From contig CAKUEH010000004.1 in the NCBI GenBank assembly GCA_934646185.1, positions 98,332 to 162,331 on the forward strand: DNA of 64,000 bases, in the 5' to 3' direction. Below are positions 42,199 to 50,322 of the stretch, one piece after another. Origin of the DNA: an uncultured Oscillospiraceae bacterium (lineage in GTDB: Bacteria > Bacillota > Clostridia > Oscillospirales > Oscillospiraceae). The notes under the pieces are model-generated. The model ran no database searches. It was not told the origin of the DNA and saw nothing but the letters and a program-made list of their open reading frames with translations. Each line of letters starts with the position of its first letter. Within the stretch, counting starts at the first letter, position 1. A program made the translations under genes and the position numbers.

Positions 42199-43836
42199 TC
42201 AGCCGAGCTTGCGCCAGGCGTTCATGACGGTGATAACGGCCTGCTCGCGCGTGATCTGCCGACGGGGCGCGAAGGAGCCGTCGGCGTGGCCGTTCATGAG
42301 GCCGAGGGCCGTCGCGAACGAAACGCCGTCCTTCGCGTAACCGCTGATCTGCGCGGCGTCGGTGAAGCTCTGGCCGCTTCCGGCGGTCTGCACGTCAAAC
42401 AGCGCGGCCAGGCGCTTGAGCATGATGGCCGCGTCCTGCCGGGCGATGGCCGCGTCGGGGCGGAACGTGCCTTCCGGATAGCCGGTCACGACACCGGCCG
42501 CCGCGATCAGGCGGATATCCGCGTCGTCGGTGTCCGAGAACGAGACGGAGGCCGGGTCGATGCCGCGGCTCTTGCAGAAATCCGCCGCGCTCGAGCCGCT
42601 TCTGGCCGCGAGATAGCCGGAGAGCAGACGGCAGAAATCGCCGCGCGTGATGGACGCCTGATAGGCGCTCTGCAAAGACTGCGGCAGAATGCCGAGCTGC
42701 GCGGCCTGCTCCACATCGGCCTGCGCCCAGGACGAGACGCCGCCTCCGGCGGGCTGCGCGGCGGGCACCGGATCGTCCGCGCTGTCCAGAACGGCCAGGA
42801 TGCTCGCCATCTCGCGGCCCGCGGGGTAGAGCGTTTTCCCGTTCGCGTACAGCATGGAGGACGCGCCGCCGTCGAGCGTCATGGCGTCCTGCACGCCCAT
42901 CTGCACAAGGCTCTGCGCAATGGCGCGGTAGGAGCTCGTGACCGTCGCCAGCATCAGCCGCCCGTCGGCGGTGATAGCCGCGAAGGAGCGCACGCTCACG
43001 CTGTCGGGCTCCTGATCGGCGGCGGTGACGCTGGGGTTGTTGTCAACGGCGCTCACGCCGTTTTCCACGATCATGCCGGTGCCGCCGATGATGTTTTTCA
43101 TGCTCTCCATATCCCGGTCGCCGTCGGTCACGCAGAAGCCGTATGCCGCGTGGCTGCCCACGCGCGCGGAGCCTCTGGCATAGCAGCCGCTGTTGAGCAC
43201 CATCGCGACCGTGCCGGCCGGCGTGCGGAAGTCCGCGCAGCCGCTCTGGACCGACTCGACCTTCCCGTCACGGACGATCACGATCTCGGAGCTCTCCGGG
43301 ATATCCACGCCCAGCGCCATCTCATCCGTCAGGATATAGCAGGCCTGCGGGTCGCTGTTCGAGGTGTTGACGCACCACGCGACGAGCTTCTGCCCGCCGA
43401 GCGTCATGGTGCCCTTGATCGTCGCGCGGGCGATCTTCATCGAGCCGTCCGCCGCGATGCCGAGCGCGACGGTCGCGCCGCTGTTGAGCATTTTGCCGTC
43501 CGTGACGATCGCGCCGTAGATGCGCGGATAATTGTTTTCCATCACGCTCAGGGGCTTGTTCCGGTCGTACCAGCAGTTGTAGAAGTTGCCGTTGACGGCG
43601 GCGACGATCCGCTTGCCCTCTCCGGCGATGACGGCCTCCGCCTTTGCGGTCGTGCCGAGCTGACCGTTGGCGATGACGGCGCGGATCTCCGCGTTCTCGC
43701 CCGGCGTCACGTAGACGACCTGCGCCGACGCGCCGCCGATGGTCTCCGTCGCGGTCGTGACGTCTGCGGCCAGCGCCGCCGTGCCCAGCAGCAGGACGAG
43801 CGCCAGCAGCAGCGCCGCCTTTCGGATCATTTTCAT
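42199..43836 (-). CDS. SLH-anchored phosphodiester glycosidase (NAGPA domain)
   Basis: This secreted protein of 545 residues has a signal peptide (about 1-23), a NAGPA/DUF2233 domain (about 70-350) with VNGNFYN, IIGGTGMIVENG and DAMTLDGGASSMLY motifs, and three SLH repeats (about 375-420, 440-490, 495-545; e.g. GVVTGYPEGTFRPDAAI). The SLH part binds cell-wall polymer, so the enzyme stays on the surface and may remove sugar caps from phosphodiester linkages. GGAGG is 8 bases before ATG 43836. It is a single-gene unit; the substrate is unknown. Confidence 0.88.
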   Translation of the reverse strand: MKMIRKAALLLALVLLLGTAALAADVTTATETIGGASAQVVYVTPGENAEIRAVIANGQLGTTAKAEAVIAGEGKRIVAAVNGNFYNCWYDRNKPLSVMENNYPRIYGAIVTDGKMLNSGATVALGIAADGSMKIARATIKGTMTLGGQKLVAWCVNTSNSDPQACYILTDEMALGVDIPESSEIVIVRDGKVESVQSGCADFRTPAGTVAMVLNSGCYARGSARVGSHAAYGFCVTDGDRDMESMKNIIGGTGMIVENGVSAVDNNPSVTAADQEPDSVSVRSFAAITADGRLMLATVTSSYRAIAQSLVQMGVQDAMTLDGGASSMLYANGKTLYPAGREMASILAVLDSADDPVPAAQPAGGGVSSWAQADVEQAAQLGILPQSLQSAYQASITRGDFCRLLSGYLAARSGSSAADFCKSRGIDPASVSFSDTDDADIRLIAAAGVVTGYPEGTFRPDAAIARQDAAIMLKRLAALFDVQTAGSGQSFTDAAQISGYAKDGVSFATALGLMNGHADGSFAPRRQITREQAVITVMNAWRKLG

Positions 43837-43891
43837 ACTTTCTTCCTCCGTTTTCCTTGGCTTCTTATTTTTAGCAGGCATTCCGCGAACA

Positions 43892-43926
43892 AAAACAGCC
43901 GGCAGAAGCAACTCTGCCGGCTGTTT
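43892..43926 (-). terminator. Terminator of the G3E GTPase operon
   Basis: On the minus strand AAACAGCCGGCAGA / TCTGCCGGCTGTTT (43926-43913, 43906-43893) is followed by U-rich sequence, 55 bases after the last gene. Confidence 0.75.
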
Positions 43927-43981
43927 GACGCGCGGTGCTTGCTGAAGGACAGATGCGATGCAGCAGATCGGTATGCGGTTG

Positions 43982-44926
43982 TCAGAATGTCGCGACGTTC
44001 TGTTCGGCAGGCTCGGCAGGCTGCACGTTCACAGCTGTCAGGATGGGGCCGACGCCCTTGTAGAGCGTATGGTATTTGACCTCGACCGTGGCCGTCACCC
44101 AGACCCAGCTTCTGGCCGCCAGGCCCGAAGCCGCCGCGAATCTGCACGGCAGGCCCATGAACGTGATATCCGCTTCGCAGCACGTCATGACGAACCGGCC
44201 GGGGGCGAACATGCCCTCCTTTTCCCGGCGCAGACGCGCGACCTGGCCCTTGAATTTGACGGTCTTGCCCGCGTACTTCTTGGGCTCTTCGGTGATATCG
44301 CGGTAGAACAGAGCGTAATCCTCGTCCTTGATCTCGATCACCGGCGCGTTCAGGTCGAACGGCAGCGGATCTTCGATGTCGTCATAGTGCGTCGAGCCGT
44401 CGGTGTATTCGTACAGAATGTCGATCTTCCGGTTCACGGCCCGGGCGATCTTGTGATACGGCATCACGTCCGTGCCGGGGGCCATGCGGTTTAAGACCAG
44501 CATTTCCGCGCCCGCCAGCTTGTCCACGACGAGCTGGCGCATGTTGGCGTTGTAGCTGAGGAAGGTCGAGGCGTCGGCAAACATGACCTCCTGCGCGATC
44601 TTCCAGTGGTCGGGCGTCTTGAGATAGAAATCCGCCGCCAGATGCATGCCGTTGAGCTCGACGACCACGCGCTCGGCCCGGTATTTTTTCTGCAGATCGG
44701 TCAGCATCTCCGGGCTGAGGTCTTCATAGTCCAGAACCTGCTCGTAGACCTCCTTGTGGGGGTAGGTCGAGACGTCGTATTCCTCCTCGCCCTCCTCGAA
44801 CACCAGCAGAAGCGTCCGCTCGCCGGTGTTGAAGCGCTCGTCCTCGAGCGTTTCCTGAATGAATTTCGTCTTGCCGGACTCCAGAAAGCCGGTAAAGACG
44901 TACATGGGGATATCAGGCATAGCCAT
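43982..44926 (-). CDS. G3E-type GTPase fused to a YcgQ/DUF1980-like domain
   Basis: This protein of 314 residues has an N-terminal CobW-like domain with Walker A GFLESGKTKF (13-22) and Walker B-like VVVELNGMH. Residues about 205-305 (YAGKTVKFKGQVARL, RFVMTCCEADITFMGLPC) look like the C-terminal domain of YcgQ/DUF1980 proteins, which accompany a permease in the Zur regulon of Bacillus. It lacks the CxCC metal motif of its neighbour. It is 12 bases downstream of a His-rich CobW gene, so both probably handle a metal, most likely zinc; that link is inferred. Confidence 0.75.
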   Translation of the reverse strand: MAMPDIPMYVFTGFLESGKTKFIQETLEDERFNTGERTLLLVFEEGEEEYDVSTYPHKEVYEQVLDYEDLSPEMLTDLQKKYRAERVVVELNGMHLAADFYLKTPDHWKIAQEVMFADASTFLSYNANMRQLVVDKLAGAEMLVLNRMAPGTDVMPYHKIARAVNRKIDILYEYTDGSTHYDDIEDPLPFDLNAPVIEIKDEDYALFYRDITEEPKKYAGKTVKFKGQVARLRREKEGMFAPGRFVMTCCEADITFMGLPCRFAAASGLAARSWVWVTATVEVKYHTLYKGVGPILTAVNVQPAEPAEQNVATF

Positions 44927-44938
44927 AGAGAAAACTCC

Positions 44939-46150
44939 TTACTGCTTTTCCACGCCGAAGAGCTTCGCGACAGCTTCCTCGTTCAGCTTCGAACCGATCA
45001 CGCAGATGCGGCCCGTGACCATCGCGCCGCCGTCGCGGATATCCGGCTCGCCGGGGACATAGTCGAAGTGGATCCACTTCTCGCCCTCGGCGTTGGACAC
45101 ATAGCCCTTCGCGCGCAGGACGATGCCGTAGGCATCCGCATCCTCGAGCGCTTTCAGGATGCCCTCGATCTCGGCCTTTGTGAATTTCTTGTGCGTTTCC
45201 TCGCCCCAGCTGATGAAGACCTCGTCGGCGTCATGGCCGTGGTGATGGTGGTGATGATGATGGTGCTCGTGCTCGTCCTCATCCTCGTCGTCATGATGAT
45301 GGTGGCAGGCGCAGTCCGGGTCGTCACATTCCTCATCGTCATCATGGTGATGGTGATGATGCTCGTGCTCATCCTCATCGTCATCGTCGTCATGATGGTG
45401 GTGATGGTGGTGCTCGTGTTCATCCTCATCGTCGTCATCGTCGTGGTGATGGTGGTGGCAGGCACAGTCGGGATCGTCGCACTCGTCGTCATCGTCATGG
45501 TCATGATGATGGTGATGGGCCTCTTCCTCCAGCTTTGCCAGCTCGACGGCGATGGTGCTGCGCTGCTCCATGGCCTCCATCAGCTGCTCGCCGGTGAGCT
45601 CCGGCCACGGGGTCGTGACGATCACGGCGTCCTTGTTGTGCTCGCGGATCATATTGACGCACTGGTCGAGCTTTTCCTCCTTCATGCCGTCGGTGCGGCT
45701 GAGGATGATGGTGTTGGCCGTCTCGATCTGGTTGTTATAGAACTCGCCGAAGTTTTTCATATACATCCTGCACTTCGTCGCGTCCGCCACGGTCACGAAA
45801 TTGCCGAGCTGCACGTCGTCGGATGTGACCTTGCGCACGGCGCCGATGACGTCGGACAGCTTGCCGACGCCGGACGGCTCGATGAGGATGCGGTCCGGCG
45901 CATACTCCGCGATGACCTTTTTGAGCGCGCGGCCGAAATCGCCCACCAGCGAGCAGCAGATGCAGCCGGAGTTCATCTCCGTGATCTGGATGCCCGCCTC
46001 CTGCAGAAAGCCGCCGTCGATGCCGATCTCGCCGAATTCGTTCTCGATGAGGACGAGCTTCTGGCCGTGATAGGCTTCCCTGATCATCTTCTTGATGAGC
46101 GTCGTCTTGCCGGCGCCGAGGAAACCGGAATAAATATCAATTTTTGTCAT
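44939..46150 (-). CDS. CobW/COG0523 metal-chaperone GTPase with a His/Asp-rich linker
   Basis: This GTPase of 403 residues has Walker A GFLGAGKTT (9-17), the CICC metal motif (63-66, in NSGCICCSLVG), and a C-terminal CobW_C domain (about 310-403). Between about 212 and 306 lies a low-complexity linker with about 40 histidines and many Asp/Glu, including two CDDPDCAC modules at 224-231 and 275-282. This makes a strong metal store, expected to bind several zinc or nickel ions. COG0523 GTPases deliver metal to client enzymes. It is upstream of the G3E fusion gene; upstream of it there is no clear Zur box that I can verify. Confidence 0.88.
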   Translation of the reverse strand: MTKIDIYSGFLGAGKTTLIKKMIREAYHGQKLVLIENEFGEIGIDGGFLQEAGIQITEMNSGCICCSLVGDFGRALKKVIAEYAPDRILIEPSGVGKLSDVIGAVRKVTSDDVQLGNFVTVADATKCRMYMKNFGEFYNNQIETANTIILSRTDGMKEEKLDQCVNMIREHNKDAVIVTTPWPELTGEQLMEAMEQRSTIAVELAKLEEEAHHHHHDHDDDDECDDPDCACHHHHHDDDDDEDEHEHHHHHHHDDDDDEDEHEHHHHHHDDDEECDDPDCACHHHHDDEDEDEHEHHHHHHHHHGHDADEVFISWGEETHKKFTKAEIEGILKALEDADAYGIVLRAKGYVSNAEGEKWIHFDYVPGEPDIRDGGAMVTGRICVIGSKLNEEAVAKLFGVEKQ

Positions 46151-46255
46151 ACAGGAACACCTTCCAGTTGCATTTTTTATTTAAATAATATAGCACGTTC
46201 CGGATGGAACATCAAGGTTTCCGCCTAAAATATTCATGGCTTTCTCCAAAAGGAA

Positions 46256-46284
46256 TTGACAAACCCGATTTGATATGATAAGAT
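46256..46284 (+). promoter_or_regulatory. Promoter of the tRNA pair
   Basis: A perfect TTGACA (46256-46261), 17 bases, TAAGAT (46279-46284), 27 bases before the first tRNA. Confidence 0.8.
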
Positions 46285-46311
46285 AACTCACGGCTTTGGA
46301 GGCCGGCATTC

Positions 46312-46400
46312 GGAGAGATGTCCGAGCGGTTTAAGGAGCTGGTCTTGAAAACCAGTGACACAGCAATGTGCCGTGGGTTCGAATCCCACTCTCTCCGCCA
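46312..46400 (+). tRNA. tRNA-Ser (UGA)
   Basis: GGAGAGA pairs with TCTCTCC; the anticodon arm GGTCT-TGA-AAACC reads UGA; a long variable arm (GTGACACAGCAATGTGCCGT) is typical for serine. TTCGAAT is the T-loop and CCA is encoded. Confidence 0.95.
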
Positions 46401-46432
46401 TTTTCTTTCCTTTATATCGGCTGAACCGACCT

Positions 46433-46524
46433 GCGGAAGTACCCAAGTGGCCGAAGGGGCTCCCCTGCTAAGGGAGTAGGCGTCTAAAAAGCGCGCGAGA
46501 GTTCAAATCTCTCCTTCCGCGCCA
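46433..46524 (+). tRNA. tRNA-Ser (GCU)
   Basis: GCGGAAG pairs with CTTCCGC; anticodon loop CT-GCT-AA reads GCU for AGC/AGU; a long variable arm is present; TTCAAAT T-loop and encoded CCA. It follows the first tRNA by 32 bases and shares its promoter. Confidence 0.95.
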
Positions 46525-46562
46525 GAAAAACCTTGAAAACATCTGTTTTCAAGGTTTTTCTT
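46525..46562 (+). terminator. Terminator of the tRNA operon
   Basis: GAAAAACCTTGAAAAC / GTTTTCAAGGTTTTTC is a 16-bp stem with a 4-base loop that begins right after the second tRNA and ends in TTTTTC. Confidence 0.85.
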
Positions 46563-46590
46563 ATCCTTCTTGATATGCGGGACATACGAA

Positions 46591-46622
46591 GGGCTGCCGC
46601 TTGCGCGGCAGCCCGGTTTTTT
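46591..46622 (+). terminator. Second hairpin near the end of the isomerase gene
   Basis: GGGCTGCCGC-TTGC-GCGGCAGCCC (46591-46614) is followed by GGTTTTTT on the plus strand. It may back up the tRNA terminator and, on the other strand, end the isomerase transcript. Confidence 0.65.
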
Positions 46623-46623
46623 A

Positions 46624-47661
46624 TCAGTCGCCCATCAGCAGGTCCATGACGTACATTTCGAGCTTTTCGAAATTCTGCTCCTTGACGCAGGCGGCCTGGA
46701 ATTCGTAGTCGAATCTCTTGACCTTGTCCAGCAGCTTCTCGAAGATCTTCTTGGAGTTGATGAGATGGCGGTAGCAGTCCTCGTCGGGCTGGGTGCGCAT
46801 GGCCTTGACGTCGAGACCGACGCACTCGAAGTTGCCGCGGTCGCCGAAGTTGTTTTCGTACAGGACCTTGACCTGGTTGAACGCATTGCGCAGGTTGTCG
46901 ACGCCGAACGCCTTGTCCTGGTCATAGCGGCAGCCGTTCTGGTCGTTCAGATGCACGCCCCACAGCTTGTTCAGAGCCAGCGCGAAGCCCATGTCGTTCG
47001 CGGGATCGAGACCGGCGAGGATGGAGTGCGCGGATTCGATGCACAGGCCGACGCGGCTCGGATCGACGGTGTACGCGCCGACAGCCAGCGCGTGGCCGGC
47101 AGTGCCGCAGATGGAGCGGTCGATGGGCTCATTGGGCTTCGGCTCGACAAGGATGAGCGCGTCGTCGCGGTAGGTCAGGATGTCGTTGAACGCATCGCGC
47201 AGCTGGAGGGTCATTTCGACGGGGTTCTTGCCCTCGGCGCAGAGTGTGCCCTCGCGGGCCAGCCACAGCTGGATCTTCCTGGTGCCGAGCGCCTTTGCGA
47301 TGTCGCAGGAGCGGCGGGCGCGCCACTGGGCAAACTCGCGGTCTTCCTTCTTCGAGGCGGTGAAGCCGCCGTCGTTCGTGCGCTTGTCGAACCACAGACG
47401 CGGCGCGACAAACTCTGCGAACAGGCCGTACTTGTCGAGCATCGCCTTGACGTCCTTTGCGTAGTCGATGATCTGCTTTTCGGTCATGTTGTTCATGTCG
47501 GGAACGGCGTCGTCGTCATGGAACTGCATGCCGGCCAGGCCGATCTCGGCGTACTTCTTCATTTTCTCTTCCAGCGGAATGCTCTTGCGGTGGCCGGGGC
47601 CAAAGGTCTCGTTGCCCTCGTGGACGTTCCACGGGCCTGCGGTAAATCTGAATGTTGCCAT
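46624..47661 (-). CDS. Xylose-isomerase-family sugar isomerase
   Basis: This TIM-barrel protein of 345 residues keeps the metal and substrate motifs of xylose isomerase in order: VEPKPNEP, GHAL, GLCIESAHSIL, WGVHLNDQNG and YDQDKAFG. These fit the D-xylose isomerase fold with two-metal site. It is shorter than the usual 390-440 and is not in a xylose operon, so the substrate could be another aldose. CAGGAGG lies 8 bases before ATG 47661; the frame from 47697 is dropped. Confidence 0.82.
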   Translation of the reverse strand: MATFRFTAGPWNVHEGNETFGPGHRKSIPLEEKMKKYAEIGLAGMQFHDDDAVPDMNNMTEKQIIDYAKDVKAMLDKYGLFAEFVAPRLWFDKRTNDGGFTASKKEDREFAQWRARRSCDIAKALGTRKIQLWLAREGTLCAEGKNPVEMTLQLRDAFNDILTYRDDALILVEPKPNEPIDRSICGTAGHALAVGAYTVDPSRVGLCIESAHSILAGLDPANDMGFALALNKLWGVHLNDQNGCRYDQDKAFGVDNLRNAFNQVKVLYENNFGDRGNFECVGLDVKAMRTQPDEDCYRHLINSKKIFEKLLDKVKRFDYEFQAACVKEQNFEKLEMYVMDLLMGD

Positions 47662-47989
47662 GTTTGCATCCTCCTGTATCAATCGTCTGTGTTTCATACA
47701 AATATGCGCTTGCGTGCGGGCGGCTTCTGACGCAAACCGCCTGCGGGTACTCTTATCATAGCGAAGCGGGCCGTTTGTTCAATGTTAGACATGCTTTTTT
47801 CATCCGACAATCTTGCGATTCGCCCTTTTTCGGTAGACTTTCACAAATTCACGTCCCCGGATTTGTGCGCTTCATCAACAGCCGGACGGACTTCCGGAAT
47901 TCTGAATCTTGCAATACAGGGCCGCATAGAGTATAATGGAAGCGTCCAGAAAAAGAAAGAAAAAGCATGCAGAAAGGATTGGATCATTT
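47662..47989. other. Intergenic region with a promoter
   Basis: This 328-base gap between divergent genes has one clear promoter (47909-47937, plus strand). On the isomerase side I find no -35/-10 pair that I trust. Confidence 0.55.
47909..47937 (+). promoter_or_regulatory. Promoter of the DUF975 gene
   Basis: TTGCAA (47909-47914), 17 bases, TATAAT (47932-47937). The in-frame ATG at 47936 lies inside this -10 box, so the true start is downstream. Confidence 0.75.
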
Positions 47990-48592
47990 ATGGATCGTGC
48001 AGAATTAAAAGCCCGCGCAAGAGCGCAGCTCGGCGGCGGCATTTTTCAGAATCTCTGGATGATGGGCCTGGCCGTGTGCCTGCTGATCGGCCTGATGGAG
48101 TCGGCGGCCGCCGGTATCATTCCCGGCATCGGCGCGCTGCTCGTGGTCGGCCCGCTGGAATACGGCATGGCGTATATCTTCCTCAAGCAGGCGCGTGACC
48201 ATCAGCCCGTGCAGCTGGGCGACATGTTCCGCGGCTTCCAGGACGATTTCGGCGGAACGTTCCTCATCGGCCTCATGACGTCGCTCTTTACGTTCCTGTG
48301 GTCGCTGCTGTTCGTTATCCCCGGCATTGTCAAGGCATATTCCTATTCGATGGCCTACTATATCAAGCTCGACCATCCCGACTACGGCTGGAACGCCTGC
48401 ATCAGCGCCAGCCGTCAGCTGATGAACGGCCACAAGTGGGAAAAATTCGTGCTCGACCTGAGCTTCCTCGGCTGGATCATCGTCGGCGCCTTGTGCCTCG
48501 GCGTCGGCACGCTCTGGGTCACGCCGTATATGGAGGCGGCAAACGCGCAGTTTTACGAATACGTCCGCACCTGCCCGTCGGCAGAGGACTGA
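47990..48592 (+). CDS. DUF975 membrane protein
   Basis: This protein of 200 residues starts MDRAELKARARAQLGG, the amphipathic N-terminus typical of DUF975, followed by four to five membrane helices with GPLEYGMAYIFLKQARD, IPGIVKAYSYSMAYYIKLDHP and ASRQLMNGHKWEKFVLDLSFLGW. The family is found in many Firmicutes; the function is unknown. Starting at 47990 keeps the promoter (47909-47937) upstream; AGAAAGGA is 12 bases from this ATG, a little far. Confidence 0.88.
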   Translation: MDRAELKARARAQLGGGIFQNLWMMGLAVCLLIGLMESAAAGIIPGIGALLVVGPLEYGMAYIFLKQARDHQPVQLGDMFRGFQDDFGGTFLIGLMTSLFTFLWSLLFVIPGIVKAYSYSMAYYIKLDHPDYGWNACISASRQLMNGHKWEKFVLDLSFLGWIIVGALCLGVGTLWVTPYMEAANAQFYEYVRTCPSAED

Positions 48593-48611
48593 CCGTTCCG
48601 ACCGATGCCCC

Positions 48612-48641
48612 AAGGCTTCCCCTGATGACAGGGGAAGCCTT
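48612..48641 (+). terminator. Hairpin after the DUF975 gene
   Basis: AAGGCTTCCCCTG-ATGA-CAGGGGAAGCCTT has a 13-bp stem followed by TTCCGTTTT; a moderate terminator. Confidence 0.6.
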
Positions 48642-48669
48642 TCCGTTTTCCGCGGGCCCGTTTGCGGCA

Positions 48670-48698
48670 TTGCAAAGCCGGCGGAAATATGGTATGAT
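48670..48698 (+). promoter_or_regulatory. Promoter of lspA
   Basis: TTGCAA (48670-48675), 17 bases, TATGAT (48693-48698), 30 bases ahead of the TTG start. Confidence 0.7.
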
Positions 48699-48727
48699 GT
48701 TCCCACTTACCGGAAGGGGGAACTGCT

Positions 48728-49222
48728 TTGCTTTATCTGCTGCTTACGCTGTTTACGGCTGCGATCGTCGCGGTCGATCAGCTGACGAAATATCTGGCTG
48801 CGGCCAATCTCGTGGGGAAGACCGTCACGCTCATCCCCGGCTGGCTGCAGCTGCACTATATCACGAACGACGGCATGGCGCTGAGTCTGCTGCGCGGCGC
48901 GCGGTGGCTGTTCGTGGTCATGACGGCGGTGTATCTTGCGGCGGTGATCTATGTGCTCGCGAAAAAATGGTTCAAAAAGACGCCGGAGCTGTGGTGCATC
49001 GCGGCCATCACCGGCGGCGCGATCGGCAATTTCATCGACCGAATCTCCACAGGGCTCGTTATCGACATGATCTGCATCCCGTGGTTCTCCACGTTCAACG
49101 TGGCGGATCTGTTCATCACGTTCGGCGCGCTGATCCTTGTGGTCTATATTCTGACGAAGGACAAGGAGCTGCTGGCCGACAAGCCGAAGGAGCAGAAGAA
49201 GCCGCATGACGCTGACGCTTGA
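48728..49222 (+). CDS. lspA: Lipoprotein signal peptidase
   Basis: This membrane aspartyl protease of 164 residues cuts signal peptides from prolipoproteins. Four helices are present with TNDGMALSLL, GGAIGNFIDRI (first catalytic Asp) and FNVADLFITFG (second Asp). The start is TTG at 48728 after GGAAGGGGGAAC. The basic C-terminal tail overlaps the pseudouridine synthase gene by 17 bases. The many lipoproteins in this window are plausible clients. Confidence 0.94.
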   Translation: MLYLLLTLFTAAIVAVDQLTKYLAAANLVGKTVTLIPGWLQLHYITNDGMALSLLRGARWLFVVMTAVYLAAVIYVLAKKWFKKTPELWCIAAITGGAIGNFIDRISTGLVIDMICIPWFSTFNVADLFITFGALILVVYILTKDKELLADKPKEQKKPHDADA

Positions 49223-50111
49223 CAAAGACGGCGAACGGCTCGACAGCGCGCTCAGCCGCCTCGTGCCGGAGCTGACCCGCAGCCAGGCCCAGCGCCTGAT
49301 CGAGCAGGGCGCGGTCACGCGGGACGGAAAACCCGTCAAAAAAAATGAAAAGCTCCCCGCCGGGACGGCGCTGGAGCTGGAGATCCCGGAGGTGCGCGAA
49401 GCGCCCATCGCGGCGCAGGCGATCCCGCTGGAGGTCTGCTATGAGGACGCGGACGTGATCGTCGTGAACAAGCCCAAGGGACTTGTCGTCCACCCGGCCC
49501 CCGGCCACGCAGACGGCACGCTCGTCAACGCGCTGCTGGCCCACTGCGGCGATTCTCTGTCCGGCATCGGCGGGGAAAAGCGCCCCGGCATCGTCCACCG
49601 CATCGACAAGGACACGTCCGGCCTCATCATCGCGGCCAAAAACGACTTTGCGCACGCCGCGCTCGCCGCGCAGCTGAAGGATCACAGTCTGGCCCGGACG
49701 TATGTGTGCATCGTCTGCGGCAATGTCAGAGACGATTCCGGCACCATCGACGCGCCCATCGGCCGCCACCCGGCGGATCGCAAGAAAATGGCCGTCACGG
49801 AGAAAAACAGCCGCAGCGCCGTGACGCACTGGCGCGTATTGGAGCGCTTTGCCGGCTATACGCTCGTCGAGTGCCGGCTGGAAACGGGCCGGACGCACCA
49901 GATCCGCGTCCACATGGCCTATCGCGGCCACCCGATCCTGGGAGACACGGTCTACGGCCATAAAAAGCCCGAGCTTGGGCAGGACAGCCAGTGCCTGCAC
50001 GCAAAAGAGCTCCGCTTTGTGCATCCGCGCACGGGAAAGCCCGTGACCGTCTGCTGTGAGCTGCCGGACTATTTTACCGCGCTTCTGGAAAAGCTGCGCG
50101 CAAGGGCTTGA
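49206..50111 (+). CDS. RluA/RluD-family pseudouridine synthase
   Basis: This protein of 301 residues has an N-terminal S4 RNA-binding domain (about 10-58) and a synthase domain with catalytic HRIDKDTSG (131-139, Asp134), VNKPKGLVVHP and the late GRTHQIRVHM. It makes pseudouridine in 23S rRNA or tRNA; the exact sites are not readable. It overlaps lspA, a common pairing (lspA-rluD). The -35 box of the next promoter (50108-50113) lies at its last codons. Confidence 0.94.
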   Translation: MTLTLDKDGERLDSALSRLVPELTRSQAQRLIEQGAVTRDGKPVKKNEKLPAGTALELEIPEVREAPIAAQAIPLEVCYEDADVIVVNKPKGLVVHPAPGHADGTLVNALLAHCGDSLSGIGGEKRPGIVHRIDKDTSGLIIAAKNDFAHAALAAQLKDHSLARTYVCIVCGNVRDDSGTIDAPIGRHPADRKKMAVTEKNSRSAVTHWRVLERFAGYTLVECRLETGRTHQIRVHMAYRGHPILGDTVYGHKKPELGQDSQCLHAKELRFVHPRTGKPVTVCCELPDYFTALLEKLRARA

Positions 50112-50136
50112 CATTTTAAGCCCGTTCTGCTACCAT
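50108..50136 (+). promoter_or_regulatory. Promoter of the pheA leader
   Basis: A perfect TTGACA (50108-50113), 17 bases, TACCAT (50131-50136). It overlaps the stop codon of the pseudouridine synthase gene. Confidence 0.75.
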
Positions 50137-50162
50137 GATGCCATCTTCGAAATGAGGTTGCT

Positions 50163-50219
50163 ATGATGTACGTTTCCGCCATGTTCGCGTTTATCTTTAC
50201 CTTTACTGGCTTGCAGTAA
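50163..50219 (+). CDS. Phe-rich leader peptide of the pheA attenuator
   Basis: The peptide is MMYVSAMFAFIFTFTGLQ, 18 residues, with four Phe at positions 8, 10, 12 and 14. GAGG (50154-50157) is 5 bases from the first ATG and 8 from the second. The FAF-x-FTF pattern is like that of the E. coli pheA leader. It ends 39 bases before a terminator hairpin. Ribosome stalling at the Phe codons is the expected sensor of charged tRNA-Phe. Confidence 0.88.
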   Translation: MMYVSAMFAFIFTFTGLQ

Positions 50220-50291
50220 GGGTAATTTGTGATGCGCAGAAACGAAGTCAGGTTTGCAACGCGGCACAGATTACGCTGTGCCGCGTTTTTT
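50172..50291 (+). promoter_or_regulatory. pheA transcription attenuator
   Basis: I can fold two competing states. In the first, 50172-50182 pairs with 50232-50243 (ten pairs, one mismatch, one bulge) around an inner 12-bp hairpin 50197-50208/50214-50225, so the terminator is free to form. In the second, 50228-50236 (TGTGATGCG) pairs with 50260-50268 (CGCGGCACA), one mismatch and one G-U, and blocks the terminator. A ribosome stalled on the Phe codons (50184-50204) would cover 50172-50182 and favour the second state. Confidence 0.8.
50258..50291 (+). terminator. Terminator of the pheA attenuator
   Basis: AACGCGGCACAG / CTGTGCCGCGTT (50258-50269, 50276-50287) with a 6-base loop is followed by TTTTTT. 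It lies between the leader peptide and pheA. Confidence 0.92.
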
Positions 50292-50322
50292 GTTTGTATT
50301 TTCTGAAAGGATGGATATAGAT

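Noticed and set aside
45240..45510. Short direct repeats that could look like a CRISPR array or satellite
   Set aside because: They are GAT/CAT-type codon runs coding for His and Asp, in frame in the CobW gene; no spacers of regular length.
47936..47989. Upstream start of the DUF975 gene at 47936
   Set aside because: This ATG overlaps the TATAAT of the promoter, so it cannot be transcribed from there.
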